The notes: generated by a model not told the origin, from the letters alone. A DNA stretch of 64,000 nt from Eonycteris spelaea (GCA_003508835.1 PUFA01000068.1:9371501-9435500); one strand, 5' to 3'. Positions 11,690 to 23,723 are shown, counted from the first letter of the stretch. Program-made: numbers and translations.

Positions 11690-13560
11690 CCAGCAATTTC
11701 AAACTTAAATAAAATTTACAAAAATAGTATTAAGAATTTCTATGTACCTTTCTCCCTAATCCACTAGTAGTTAACACTTTCTTACATTTGCTTTATCATT
11801 CTCATTTATTTTTTTCTGAACTATTTAAGAGTAAATTTGAAACATCATGCCCCTTTTCCACTAAAGTAAATACTTATATGTGTATTTCTTAAAAAGGATA
11901 AATTTTTTATAACCGCAGTACTATTATGTACATCAGTTAATTTAACTTTGATATAATACTAATACTAGCGTATAGACTTTATTCAAATTCTACTTCTTCC
12001 AGTATTATCTTTTATATAAATTTTTTGGGTCCAAGATTACATACTGATTTAGTTTTCATATCTCATCTTCTTTAATCTGGAAAAGTCCCTCAGCCTGTTT
12101 TTGTCTTTCTTGACCTTGATATTTGAAAATAGGACATTTATTTTCTAGAATGTCTTCCTAGAATGTATTTATCTGATATTTTCAGTTTAGATCAGGTTAT
12201 GCATTTTGGCAGGAATGCCACATGAATTATATTGCGTCTTTCTGAGTGCATCATGTTATGAGGCACAGATGAGGTTTGACTCATTTTATTGATGTTGATT
12301 TTGATACTTGGTTAAGGTGGCATCTGTTAGAGTTTTCAATGTAGAGTCACAGTGGGTCCTTGAGTAACATTGTTTCATTCAACGTCATTTTATTATAATG
12401 TTGATGAGGTGCTGTAGGAACTCAACTCTTACCAATATCAATTAGCCTATGGTAAAATTGATTTCCTTACACATTGAAGTCAGGACTTATTGTACTATTT
12501 TCCCTTGTGATTAATAAGTAATTTGTGGGGAGATACTTTGAGATTATATAAATATCCTCTTCACCATCAAACTTTTACTCAGTATTTTAGCAACTATTAA
12601 TAAATCTTGCTGAGTTTGTTATTACTCTGATAATTGCAAAATGGGGATTTTTTAACTGTTATTCCTTCTGACACAGGACAAGGCAAATTTCCCCGAGTGA
12701 CGGGGAAACCAAGCTCTGTACCAAGAGAAGAAGAGGGTTCTTTGGCAGAGATTGAAGAAAGAATACAACACACACACCAAAGTTAGAGTCAAAGGAAAGT
12801 TTATTAGAAAAGGGGTAACACTCCACAGACAGAGTGTAGTCTCCTCTCAGAGACAGAGTGAGACAGTGAGAGACAGAGTAAAGGTGCTGAGAGGGACCTG
12901 GAGGGACAGAGACCATAGAGAGAAGGACTGAGAGAGACTGTAGGGGCACTGACCCTGAGTGTTCATGGAATTCAGTTTATATATCACTCTTTAGTTCCCG
13001 TTGCCTTTAATATGGACATACAGTAAGGAAGGGGAAGTGCATGTAGTTTGAAAAGGTAGTATGTAGAGTGAAAGGTCTCCTGGCAGTTTCCAGCCTTTAA
13101 CTCATAGGTTCCTTATGGTTTTAGCCATAGGGAATGACTCTTGGTTCTTCTTTCCTCTTCATAGGTGTGGAGAGATGGGTGGTTAGTAATCCAGCAAAAA
13201 TTTCTTTCTGAAGGTGTCCTCCAGGCTGGGGTGCAGGGCTGATCAGCACATAGCATTACTTCTGTGTTTATTAGTTGGCATTCTACTGTAAATAGATCTT
13301 TCCCTCCCTCCCTCCCTATCTCTTATTTAATATATTATGTTCTATTCTTATTATTATTAAGTTCAAATTGTTCCTTTATATATCTTTTAAATACAAGGTG
13401 TGATTCATATTCTTTGTTTCATAATAAGAAAGAAGTCATGCTTTTGGGTACTCTTAACTTTTCAAAATTTGTCTCATTTTATCCTATCTATAATTCCTTG
13501 AGATACCTTATACATCTAATCCTTATTTGCGAGATGAAGAAGTTTGTTTCATCAATTTGG
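11690..13560. mobile_element. Ancient LINE-1 untranslated-region-type repeat, split by an ERV LTR
   Basis: Phrases such as AAACATCATGCCCCTT, TCTTTAATCTGGAAAAGTCC and GTTTATTAGTTGGCATTCTA are familiar from old L1M-type elements. The sequence halts at 12668 and resumes at 13259 on the other side of the LTR, which dates the LTR as younger. Confidence 0.6.
12669..13258 (-). mobile_element. Solo ERV LTR, copy 1 (antisense to INTS4)
   Basis: About 590 bases, flanked by CTTC at 12665-12668 and 13259-13262. Read on the minus strand it has, in order, a U3-like part, a TATA box (TATATAAA near 12976-12985), a poly(A) signal AATAAA near 12800-12806 and a short U5-like end. It shares most of its length with 43741-44305. 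An AGAGACAGAG-rich tract lies at 12845-12945. It is old, with no retroviral coding sequence attached. Confidence 0.75.
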
Positions 13561-14774
13561 CCAGGAAATTAATATTCTTTCTGTGTAGCATCTGCACAAC
13601 TGAAGCAGGAGGTCTTCTACTTCCTTTCCTATATGCGAAGATTTTTCTAGAAGAACAAATATTATTTTTGCTTAAAAGGCCTCCTTATAGCCCATTTTAA
13701 TTCTTCTTTGTCTCTTTCACCCTATTGTCTCTCTTCCAGCCTTTCTTTCTTTTCTCTTCTTTTAATTCTTTGGCAAAAGTACATTAAGCTCTTAAGGCAA
13801 CTGATAGAACCATACAGTTTTTTTTTTATTTCATAGCTTATTTTTTTTTAACATGAATTGTTCTTATTGGGGATATGGTTTACTTACTCCATTAAAATAA
13901 AAATGATGACACTTTCATGAATAGCCTGAGTATAATGCCAAAATAGCATCATCTGCAGAGCAGACCCTAGGCAGCTATTCATGAAAATAGCCATGATGCA
14001 AAAAGTAACTTGCTGGGGAAGGACATCATAAAGTTGTAATTGCTTTCCTGAGGGTATGATTTATACTTACTATCTCTTTTGGGCTAACATTCAGTAATAG
14101 CCGGGTTACGTGTGCGTCAGTGTTGCCTGGTTACCTTAATAGAAGCTAGAGAGTTTTAGTTTGTTGTTTGAAAATCAAAGTATTTGTCACAGTGGTAGCA
14201 GCCTTCCAGGGGCTGATGGTTTAGTCACCAATTTAGTTATGAGAAATTCCATACTAAATATAGGGTATTGAAAAAACTTGCTTTATCAGTTGTGACAGAG
14301 TCATTGCCAGCTTTATATCTGGAAGTTTCTCTTTAACTTCTAAGATTTAGTGTCTTATTTTGATGGACAATTTTGAGCCATATATATATATATATGATTG
14401 TATATGCTTCATATTTCTGTAGCTTACATAACTTGGAAGCAAGAATTAACTCTGAGCTAAAATGTGTGATTGAGCCATTTTTATAATGAAAGGTTCCCTC
14501 TCTGAGAGTCCCGTCCTCTGCATAGGAGTTTTCTCAGCAGGTTTCCTTTGTTTTCTCCTCCAAGTTAGCCTTTCATGACAGACTGCCCTATTTTCAGACA
14601 GCTATCAACAGAAAGTTCATATTTGTCTGTTCCAGATCAGCAGACCTGTATCATCCAGGGGGCTCACTTTTACACCTGACCCTTCTCTGTTTTCTGTTTG
14701 TTTTTTTCTCATCATCTGTTCTTCTTTTCCCCACCTGTTCCCTTCTCTTCTTAAGTAGATTGTTTTTTAAAAGA

Positions 14775-15065
14775 ACATGGTAAGTGCCAGGCACTATGCT
14801 AGGTGCTTATACTTGTTGAATGTCTGTTCTGTCCCAGACACTATAAGTTAATTTTACATGCAATAATTATTAAATGAATTCACTTAATTCACTCATTATA
14901 AAACTTCATGGTAGGGTATATTCCTATTATTACAAAGCAAGAATTTCTAAAAAATTATGGGGCCTAGTAGAGCTTAAATAGATACTAAGTGGCAGGGCCA
15001 ATAATCAAACCCAGATTTGTCTGATTCCAGTCTGTGCTCATTCCACTATGCTACTTTGCTTCTTG
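14775..15065 (+). repeat. MIR SINE fossil
   Basis: GTGCCAGGCACTATGCTAGG at the start and AGTGGCAGGGCCAATAATCA near the end are typical MIR blocks. Confidence 0.7.
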
Positions 15066-15249
15066 AATAAGAGGTGAAACAGTTTATGAAATTTACTTTC
15101 TGTTCTACACCTCCTGGAGGCATTCTCGGCATTGCTTCCCCTTTCTTTTTATGGTCTTAAAGTACACTTATTCTTAGGGATAATGTAATATTTTTCTAAC
15201 ATTTATTAAGCAATATGGTTATTTTGTTTTTGTGTGTATTTAGACTGTT

Positions 15250-16380
15250 TACTTTTATTTTTTAAAAATCTCAAACTTGAAAAATTCCAGCTATAGAAAA
15301 AAGTACTTTTGTTTCTTATGAACCATTTTAAAGTAAGTATGAACCATTTTAGAGTAAGTTACCCTTGAAAACTTCAGTGCGTGTTTCCCATAAGCAAAGA
15401 CATGCACCTGCATAACCTCCATACAATTATCAAAATCAGGAAATCATCAAAATATTACTACCATTTAATCCTCAATCCACATTGAGATTTCACTGTTTGT
15501 TCTAGTAATGTTCTTTACAGGGAAAGGATCTAGTTCAGAACCACAAGTTGCATTTTAGTCACCATATCTCATCATCTTCAGTCTGGAATAATTCCTCTTT
15601 CTTTCCTTGATTTTATAGCCTGACACTTTTGAAAACTATAGGACAGGTGTTTTGTAGAATCTCCCTGAATTTGAGTTTGTCTTATATTTTCTCATAATTA
15701 GATTCAAGTTACTCATCTTTGGCAAGAATATCATGAATGCTGTTCTCTTCTCATTGCCCCCTATTAGGTGGTGCACCGTTTTGATTTGTCCCATTACTGA
15801 TAATGTTTACTTTGATCACCTGGTTAGGGGAGTGTCAAACTTCCTCACTGTGAAGTTACTCTTTCCTTTTGAAATGAATATTTTGGGAGGCAGTGCTTTA
15901 AAAGTATGTAAATATTCTGTCCAATCATTAATATCAGTGATGGGCTCATGGAGTCCTTGTTTATTCAACGGGTCATAATCTTTTACTATCATTATTCATC
16001 TTGGTGTTGAAATTCCTTGATTCAGCCAAGTAGGACCCTCTTCAAATTAGCTTCTGTGTCTTTATGACTTTATCATTCTTTGAATATTTCATTTTTTTCT
16101 GGTATAGTAAAATATTCTAGGCTCATCTTAATACTTTCTCTTCTCTAGCCCTGGTGTTAGCCTTGCTCCAAGAAGCCCTGGTTCCTCTTAGTGGAGAATT
16201 GTATTTTGAAACCAAGATCTGGGCACTAGATGTACGCATTGCTGTTCAGGTGTTGCTGCTTATGGGCCCTCTCAGTTTGCAGTGTTAGAGGATATATCTA
16301 CATTATATATTCACATTTACATCTATATTTCTGTGTCTATGTTTACTGAAAATCTGTTGTGTTCTCTATTTGTAATTAAA
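15250..16380. mobile_element. Ancient LINE-1 untranslated-region-type repeat, second copy
   Basis: Same consensus as 11690-13560: TACAATTATCAAAATCAGGA, TTTGTAGAATCTCCCTGAAT, TTTGATCACCTGGTTAGGGG, AACCAAGATCTGGGCACTAG. It includes an imperfect 21-base tandem duplication at 15317-15358. Confidence 0.6.
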
Positions 16381-17159
16381 ACAATACTACAGTGTTCATT
16401 CTAAATTTTTCTCTATTATTTGTAACTTTCTTGTTAGACAGTATTATTCTTAATATATGTACTTATTTTCTGGTTTGTTCAGTTGCATGTGTGTATGTTA
16501 CTTACATAAGGTATTGGCAGCCTAGTTAATAATCATAAGAATTGATTATTTGGTATCACTATGTTTATCAGGCAGTAATTAGAAACCTGAGTGATTCTTC
16601 ATGGCTAGAGATTAATGATAGAAGGCAGTGACAGTATTCATATTTATAGTGAAAACAAGTATTGTAGAGCCTTTTAAGTATGTAAGGTTCAAATGCCCAG
16701 CTCTGAACATAGTAAAGTTTTCAAAATCATGAAAATATTTATGCAACTTTGTGAGAATAAGAGCTCTGGACTGAGTGTTAGGAGACTTGGATTCCAGTAT
16801 TAGCTCTCTCACTAAGTTATCTTTGTGTTATTAGACATATCACTTATCTTGTGGTTCTGTAAAATAGAATATTAGTGAATTAAGGCAAGATGAGAAAGAT
16901 GGGTGATTCCTGAGAGTGCCAGTAATGTTAGAGAGAGTGAGCAAAAGGGAACGAAACTAGCTGTTTGAGTTCAAATTAATGATTTCATTTATATGTGGAA
17001 AATTTGAATGTGAAGGGAATACCTAAAAACACTTGTTTTGTATTGATAATTGTATATGTAGTTATCTCCTAATGAAACCATATGTATGTATACTTTATCT
17101 GTGACCATATACCTCTCTTACTATTTTAGATTGTAGTAATAATAACTAATAGTCATATC

Positions 17160-17345
17160 ATGCTTTATAGCATATAGTATAGAAAGTTTTGTTTTCTTTT
17201 TACATTCTTGTTTGAACCTCATGATAAACCTATAAGTTAGGAAGGTAGGTATTATTGTTCCTTCTTAGGAATGAGGACTCTGATGTTCTGAGAATTCCAG
17301 TGACTTGACCAAAATTACACTTGTAGTGTGTTAGAGCTGAAAATT
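17160..17345 (+). repeat. MIR SINE fossil
   Basis: TTAGGAATGAGGACTCTGAT and GTGACTTGACCAAAATTACA match the MIR core and the sequence just after it. Confidence 0.6.
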
Positions 17346-17379
17346 TAAGCTAGGTGGTGTGTGTGTGTGTATAATTTAT

Positions 17380-17960
17380 ATTATGGAAAATTTCAAATTT
17401 GCTATTCTTTCTAGTTTTTTTAGTGTAAATTTGAGTTACTTATGCTTTGCAATCTTTTACATTTGTTCTCACTTTTTGTTGTTATCTACTCTAGTATTTT
17501 AAAGTAAATTCCTGACATGTTATTTCAATTATAAATACTTCCGTATGTATCGCTAATTGATAAAACATAATATTTTCCAATATAGCCATGATGCCATTAT
17601 TAAGTTACTTCATATCGTTTCTTACCAGTTCATTTAATTGGTAATAGTGCTCCCTTTTTTTTTAATGCCATAGATGTATTGAAGAAACTGGGTCATTGGT
17701 CTTATGGAAGTCCTGCATTCTGGATGGGTGCTTCCTTTTGGTGTCATAAATGTTGGCAGTGGGAGCTCATTACAGATTGGTTTCTGTGTCCTTTTGATCT
17801 CGACCTCATAAGTTCTTCACAGACTCTTCTTACATATTTCTTGACCCAGTTCTAAAACTAGCCATTTTTCTAAGGAGATCCGTGAACCCAGGTTTTTAAA
17901 TTTTGAGTTCCATATACTTTTCTCTACACTGGTGCCTTTCAAACTGAGTATCATGATCCG
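17380..17960. mobile_element. Ancient LINE-1 fragment
   Basis: TTTTAAAGTAAATTCCTGAC, ATTGAAGAAACTGGGTCATT and TTTCTGTGTCCTTTTGAT are decayed L1M-like phrases. Confidence 0.45.
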
Positions 17961-18014
17961 TTGGTGGGTAATGCAGTCAGTTTCATGGGTCATGATCAGT
18001 ATTTTTTGAAAAAC

Positions 18015-18057
18015 AAAACAATTGAAATATCAGAGCAAAACAATTGAAATATCACAA
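18015..18057. repeat. 22-base tandem duplication
   Basis: AAAACAATTGAAATATCA occurs twice in a row (18015 and 18037), separated by GAGC. Confidence 0.8.
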
Positions 18058-18329
18058 GATATAAGGGTGAATATCGTTTTTTTTTAAAAATTTCTCTGTG
18101 TGTATATACAGATATATACACATAGTATGTGAGTATTGTGTTGCAACATAATGGACATTTTTTACTGTGGGCCTCAGTTTACAAAATTCAGAAAGCAAGA
18201 GTTCCACACCATATTGTAACCTACTGTGCAACCTCATTTCGTATTTTCAGTTCCTGTTAGTGCATTATGTAAATAGCTTATTTTATTAGCTTTGGACTAG
18301 GTATGAGAGAGAGAGATAACCAATAATTT

Positions 18330-19035
18330 ATTTAAAATGCTGGTGGGAAGTGCTAAAATGAAAGAGATTGACAGTCCTAGGTGTTGACAAGGATGTGGCA
18401 CAACTGGAACATTTAGGCATCCCTGGTGGAAGAATAAATTAGTTAAGTTAGTACAACTGCTTTGGAAGGCTATTTGGTAGCATCTTCTTAAATTGAACAT
18501 ATATATTCCCTGTGACACAGCAGTTTCGTTCCTAAGTATAGATCCAACAGAAATGTGAGTGTGTACTTCAAAAGCCACATTCAAGAATAGTCATAATAGC
18601 ATTATTCATAGTAGCCAAAAACTGGAAATAAGCCAAGTATCTGCCAACAATAGAAAGGGTAAATGGATGGTGGCATGTTCACAAATGGAATACTATACAG
18701 TAATGAGAATGAATGAATCATAGCTATGTGCCAGTCTATAATCTCTAATCTCACAAAGCTAATATTAAACAAAAGAAGCCAGACACTATTTGATTTTATA
18801 AAATACAAAAATAGGCAAAACAAATCTATGTTAGAAGTTAAGGTACTGGCTATTTTTGATGGTGGTGGAGTAGTTATGGGAAAGGGCACAAGGGGGAGTT
18901 TTTGGGGTGTTGGTCTTGTTCTGTTTCTTTATCTGGGTATTTGTTATATGCCTATATTCATTTTGTGAAAATTGAGCAGTACACTTAAGATTTTTACATT
19001 TTACTATATGGATATTAAAAGTTTTAAAAATTTAT
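18330..19035 (+). mobile_element. LINE-1 3' end, + strand
   Basis: Starts in the ORF2 C-terminal region (TGTTGACAAGGATGTGGCAC), continues with ATAGCATTATTCATAGTAGC and GGAATACTATACAGTAATGA, and ends in a 3' UTR near ATGGATATTAAAAG. All coding frames are broken. Confidence 0.75.
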
Positions 19036-19338
19036 AAACTCTTTTAGATTTGATAGCAATTTAGAGGCAATTTTTAAAGTACATACTCTTTACAAGGCAA
19101 AGTGCTAGTTTTTGGGAATACAATGATGAACAAATGGGAATCTTATTTTTTATTTTCTAAGGGCTCATGATTCTTTTTGGAAGACATACTCAAGTAACAT
19201 GATACTAGACAGGCTGTGGTGAGAATGTAGTGTTCAAAGTCACCCCTAGGGTGACAGAATGGTTTTGTTTCTGTTTATTTTTTGTATGTTTTGTTTATTT
19301 TTAAGATAATCATGTCCTTTTGTTCTCTCTTTTTATAG

Positions 19339-19524
19339 CACCTGACAGATACCTCCCATGGTGTAAGAAATAAGTGCCTGCAATTACTTGGAAATCTTGG
19401 CTCTTTGGAGAAAAGCGTTGCAAAGGATGCCGAAGGCCTAGCTGTCAGAGATGTCCAGAAGATTATAGGGGATTACTTCATTGACCAAGACCCGCGTGTC
19501 AGAACAGCAGCTATAAAAGCTATG
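19339..19524 (+). CDS. INTS4: INTS4 exon B (approx. residues 158-219)
   Basis: The acceptor TTTTATAG is followed by 62 codons, starting HLTDTSHGVRNKCLQLLGNL and ending RTAAIKAM, then donor ATG|GTAAAC. Both phases are 0. Two HEAT helix pairs are visible; the Asp-x-x-Val-Arg signature of HEAT turns occurs as DPRVRTAAIKAM. Compared with my memory of human INTS4, this copy has Ala for Thr (KSVAKDAEG), Val for Ala (GLAVRDVQ) and Ile for Ser (DYFIDQDP); these need a real alignment. The exon reads straight into intron as an open frame for 230 bases, so the end is set by the splice donor and family match. Confidence 0.97.
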
Positions 19525-20181
19525 GTAAACGTGATCATTGACACTAAATGGGAGGAGTTTTGTTTGTTTTTCATTTGTTTTTTTAAGTTTGTGGCTAAAT
19601 ACTGCCGTGGATCCATTTTTAATTTCTCCAGGATACACCTTATGTATACTTTTCAGGAAGATGTTGGTGGCATTACAGAATTCAAAGGCACACATTCCTG
19701 TATGACATTGTGCTTTTCTTTGTTCTTCTCTGGTAGCTTTCACCTGTGTTTCTGAAACATGGAAGATATAACCTGGACGGATTGTAATACAATACCAAGT
19801 TATATCCCTCCCCCTGGGTATTGTAGTACAATAGGTACAGGTTGTACCTTCCAAGTTTCAGAAATATAGGTGACATTTAAAGGGTGGGCAGATGGCTACT
19901 TTTTAGGAGGAAATAGTGTTAACCATTTCTTCCTCAGCCTTCTTATCATTATTTTATATTTTTCTAATATCCTTTTGGGAGAATCTGTGGGTTAGATTTA
20001 TTAAATGTTCGAATACATCTACTGAAAAATCTTTGACCATGTTTCTTATTTATATAGCATTGATTTTAGCTAAAAGGAACTATGTTAATCTGATTTAATG
20101 GGAAAATATGAGGGATTATGGGAGATGCTGGTAATACTGATCTTTTTTTCCAAATATTTAAACCATATCTTTATTATATAG
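19525..20181 (+). other. INTS4: INTS4 intron B-C (657 bp)
   Basis: A short U2-type intron (GTAAAC ... TTATATAG). About one fifth of it is a strong inverted repeat (19741-19872), described separately. The remainder shows nothing else. Confidence 0.9.
19741..19872. repeat. 132-base near-perfect hairpin (MITE-like inverted repeat)
   Basis: Outer arms 19741-19775 and 19838-19872 are inverted copies matching at 30 of 35 positions, 33 of 35 if G-T pairs are allowed. Inner arms 19781-19796 and 19817-19832 match at 15 of 16. The two stems are separated by a 5/5 internal loop and capped by a 20-base loop containing CCCTCCCCC. The ends read CACCT and AGGTG. This is the form of a small non-autonomous DNA transposon (MITE) or of a long microRNA-like precursor. 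I do not recognise the family, and no clear target-site duplication is visible. Confidence 0.8.
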
Positions 20182-20232
20182 TTGCAGCTCCATGAAAGAG
20201 GACTGAAATTACACCAAACAATTTATAATCAG
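20182..20232 (+). CDS. INTS4: INTS4 exon C (approx. residues 220-236)
   Basis: A 51-base exon of 17 codons, LQLHERGLKLHQTIYNQ, in phase 0 at both ends, between TTATATAG and CAG|GTACCT. It encodes one helix joining two HEAT units. Skipping it would keep the frame, so it is the easiest exon of the set to lose silently. The preceding intron carries the hairpin at 19741-19872, about 310 bases upstream. Confidence 0.96.
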
Positions 20233-22670
20233 GTACCTTAAATGACTACAAGGGGAAGGGAAGTATCGTGAAACTGGGAAGGTGGCACAGTGGTTGTCAG
20301 AATTTGAAAATGTAGAGCTTTAGCTAGCTAACAGTGGTAACATTAATTGGGGTGTTTGTGAGGTCATATTCAAAGCATAGCATTATAAGAAGAGAGTAGG
20401 GATATGTAACTGAGTAGCACTAGTACTTGTGAAAGGACTTGTAGAAGAATTTAGGTATCTCAGTATAAATACCAGAGTATGCAAAGAGAAGTGTAATATT
20501 CAGAGTAAGGAAAGTTGTAGTCTTGCTGATCTTTGGTTAGTTGAGCCAACATGAAGTCAGTCTGGGCATCACATTTGACAGTCACCACACTTGACAATCT
20601 ACAGCATTTCTGGAGGAGGATGACCAAAGCCATGGGATCATATAAAAAGATATCACATAATTATTGTAATGTTGATAAAGAGAAGCACAGTGAAGTTAAA
20701 GGATCACTAGGAGAAGCCGATTGACCACCTAACCGAAAGACCTTACAAAGTGGTATTTCTCTTGTAGAATAATTGCAGAAATCTAGAGTCAGGCAATCTA
20801 AATCCATGCTTGGAGACCAGATTTTGTTAGCCTGTCACAGTGGTTTTATCTTTCAGAGGAAGATGATAATTAGTCAAGCCCCTATGACTGGTGTATAAAC
20901 CAAGTTTATTCTTTTACAAAATGAAGTAGAATGAGTTTAGAATGGTTGTGTTGATGTGACCTGCCCATTCTCTCCCTATTAGAAAACCATGTGGGAAGCC
21001 AAATAATTAAAGGAAACATGGAGAATAAGGACTCAGAGGAAGAAGAGCTAACCAGATGGTTCATAGTTTAGTGGCGTAAGACTAAGTCAGTTAAGTAGTG
21101 TTAAAAAACAAAACTCAACCAATTAAATTTAAAGATCTAATTAGAAAGATTCACGAATCAGGCAGCATCCCAGATGGTAAATAGAAAGGTGCTCTGAGGA
21201 GTTTTATAAAATGGAAAATTTTTATCAGCAGAAAGAGTGTGGGGCAAGGAAATTAAAAGTGGATTATTTGGGGCAGGGTTACTTTCCCTTAGGGAAAGGC
21301 AGGATGATTAATCAGCAGATTAATAGTGCTGGCCAGGAAATTTTAGACTTTTTGGATTAAAATTCTACTTTTGGGAAAAGCTGAAACTACAGTTAGATTA
21401 GATGTTAAGTCTTGGTGGGGCTTAGGAGAAGTGACTCCAGTTTGGGCTGTTGTTTCTTTTTAACACTAGGCAAGCAATGATGAGGGCCTCAAGGCCTTCC
21501 TCAAGGGAATGAGGATGGAACGATGGTGGAGAATTTGAGATTAAAGTTCGAATTAGTTGCTTCGGTTATATTGACTTTTTAAGAGTTGATGGGACTACAA
21601 CCATGATAAGACTTCTAGGTCATAGATAGTTTTGAAGGTCTGGAGATCAGAGGAGATTAGAGCTGAAGTTGAGTATTTAGAGCCATCACTATCTAGGGGG
21701 TCTGGGGATACTCAGGGAAGAGTAAGAAGATTGAAAGAGACCAAGAGTGGAACCATGGTCAAGATCCAACATTTAAGAGGTAGACAATAAAGGAGCCTTA
21801 GAATGGAACTGAGGAGCAGCCAGATGGAGGAAAAGGAAAAATATATTTCAGAAAAGGCAGGAGAGAGTTCTCACAGTGAACAGTGTCAAATGCTGATGAA
21901 AGGTCAGGATAGGAGGTATTTTTGACTGTTGAAACTCTTGGGGAGAGGGAGAGAGTGTGGTGCTGCAACCGTCAGGTGGAAGGGGGCCAGAAATGCTGCT
22001 GAACATCTTAAAATGGACAGGATAACCCCTTACAACAATTATCCAGTCCAAAATGTCAGAAGTGCCAAGATTGAGAAAAGGATTAAACAGGTATCCTAAG
22101 TGGGATTGAGAAGCAGTTGTGATGGGTTGTCATGGAAATGGAAGAGCTGGTGGAGTAGCATATTATGGTCATAGCATGGCATATAGAATTTTAAAATTTC
22201 AGAAATGGAGTAGTTTGGGTGTTGAAGTCTAGGGTAATGCTATGACTGTCTGGAGTAGGGATATTTCAGAGCAAAGTAAAACAAAAATCTGTACATTAAT
22301 TTCAGACAGCTTGTCAATCAGAAAATTGTGCTTTGATTTTACAGATGGGGGAAAAAAACATCTCTGGTCGTTGAGCCTGTGAGAGTAGCACTGTGGGCTC
22401 CCAGTCAGCTTTGCTAGGATTGTGCATTCTAGATGGCTTTGTGCTATCAGTCTGTGGTTCTGACATGGGGTAGGAGGATGAATAATTAGAATACAGAGCA
22501 GCTAACAGGGGCCAGGAATTCTTTGTTGGGCAAAGATGCAAGAAGTTAAAACCACCCACAAGTATTATGATTGGCATCCTTATTCAGCTACCCTATCTTC
22601 ATTGTGAAAATAGTTTGCATATCACCTGGGGGACACAAAACTAACAGACTTTTGAAATCCTTGTTTGCAG
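20233..22670 (+). other. INTS4: INTS4 intron C-D (2.4 kb)
   Basis: A U2-type intron, GTACCT ... TTGTTTGCAG. The segment at about 21090-21470 (TCAACCAATTAAATTTAAAG and following) resembles an ancient LTR, and about 21640-22000 resembles an old LINE; neither is assigned to a family with confidence. No exon candidates were seen. Confidence 0.8.
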
Positions 22671-22759
22671 GCCTGTAAATTGCTCTCTGATGACTATGAA
22701 CAAGTGCGCAGTGCTGCAGTCCAGCTTATCTGGGTTGTCAGTCAGCTCTATCCTGAAAG
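22671..22759 (+). CDS. INTS4: INTS4 exon D (approx. residues 237-265)
   Basis: The acceptor TTGTTTGCAG is followed by 29 codons plus AG of a split serine: ACKLLSDDYEQVRSAAVQLI and then WVVSQLYPE. The donor is AG|GTCAGT. A textbook HEAT pair: the turn DDYEQVRSAA is followed by a hydrophobic B helix. Phase is 0 in, 2 out. Confidence 0.97.
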
Positions 22760-23602
22760 GTCAGTGTGGGTGTAAGCCAGCTTTTGTTCATTGCTAAGCC
22801 ATTTACTTTCCTCCCACCATGCAAAAAGCCCACCTCCAGGAAAAGATGGGACTGTCTCAAGTGCTTTGCAGCCTCCCCCTGCCACTCTTTTTTAACCTTT
22901 AAAATTGTTTAGGGCCCATTTTAGTAAATACAAATGCCAGATAAAGATACCAGGTGGTTTGAGAATAATGATCCCTTATGTAGTATCTTCCTGGTTATAA
23001 ATATTTTCACAGTAATCAAATCATTTATTTGCACAGAGATTCTTTGATGTGGAGAGATAAATATTATTATTCTTTTTATAGAGGAGCTACTTCTATAGGA
23101 AAAGAAGTGTTTTTTAACTCCTCGTTAAATTGCCTGCTGAAATCAGGAAACCAGAATGCTTTAATAAACCTAGATCCGCCCCCCCCCCCCCGCCCAAAAG
23201 AAGGATTAATTGGAATTTGCCTCTGCTTTTAGGATGAGATTTGCAAGTATATTCAATTATTCTGTGATTTACTATATTGAGAGTGATGCAAATGTAAAAA
23301 TGAATAAACCTAGAGATATAAAAGTACTTTATGGTAGCTAGTTTTTGGTACCTTCATAAAACTTTGAACCTTTGGTGGATTAAACACTTTTATTCAAGAC
23401 ACTGAAAATTTGTAGTACACCTAAAAGGGTTGGTTTATACTCCCAGAGTTATTTATTACTATGAAATGTATTTCATCATTCTAAGATTTTAATTGTTCAG
23501 TTATTCTACCCGCGCCAGTTTTCATTGGTCATTCTCAGTTGAACCTGCAGCTTTAGGCTTATATTTTGTCATTTGTGGTTTCTTTTTTTCCCTAAAATTT
23601 AG
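22760..23602 (+). other. INTS4: INTS4 intron D-E (843 bp)
   Basis: A U2-type intron. It contains a C-rich run at 23177-23193 (CCGCCCCCCCCCCCCGCCC-like) that may be unreliable in assembly. Otherwise nothing notable. Confidence 0.85.
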
Positions 23603-23723
23603 CATTGTCCCAATTCCTTCTTCTAATGAAGAAATTCGCTTAGTTGATGATGCATTTGGAAAAATTTGTCACATGGTCAGTGATGGCTCCTGGGTAGTTC
23701 GAGTTCAAGCTGCAAAGTTATTG
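23603..23723 (+). CDS. INTS4: INTS4 exon E (approx. residues 266-306)
   Basis: After the AG acceptor at 23601-23602, one base completes the split serine and 40 codons follow: IVPIPSSNEEIRLVDDAFGK, then an ICHMVSDGSWVVRVQAAKLL segment. The donor is TTG|GTAAGC. The motif DGSWVVRVQAAKLL is a HEAT turn and B helix. Phase is 2 in, 0 out. Confidence 0.97.

Larger units (their letters stand above)
2909..19338 (+). other. INTS4: INTS4 intron A-B (16.4 kb)
   Basis: The longest complete intron. It carries a MIR (3150-3410), a + strand LINE-1 with two 5S rRNA-derived inserts (4870-8324), an apparently twin-primed LINE-1 and an older antisense LINE-1 split by two MaLR LTRs (8340-10535), a hAT-like fossil, ancient LINE-1 pieces (11690-13560, 15250-16380, 17380-17960), an antisense ERV LTR (12669-13258) and a LINE-1 3' end (18330-19035). 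About 3420-4860 and 13600-14770 are AT-rich with nothing I can name. No cryptic INTS4 exon was seen. Confidence 0.9.

Noticed and set aside
12659..12949. 96-codon minus-strand ORF as a retroviral protein
   Set aside because: It lies wholly in the LTR, across its poly(A) signal region, and resembles no retroviral protein.
19405..19755. 116-codon ORF as a separate protein
   Set aside because: It is exon B read through its donor into the intron; an INTS4 splice donor at 19525 and exon C downstream explain it.
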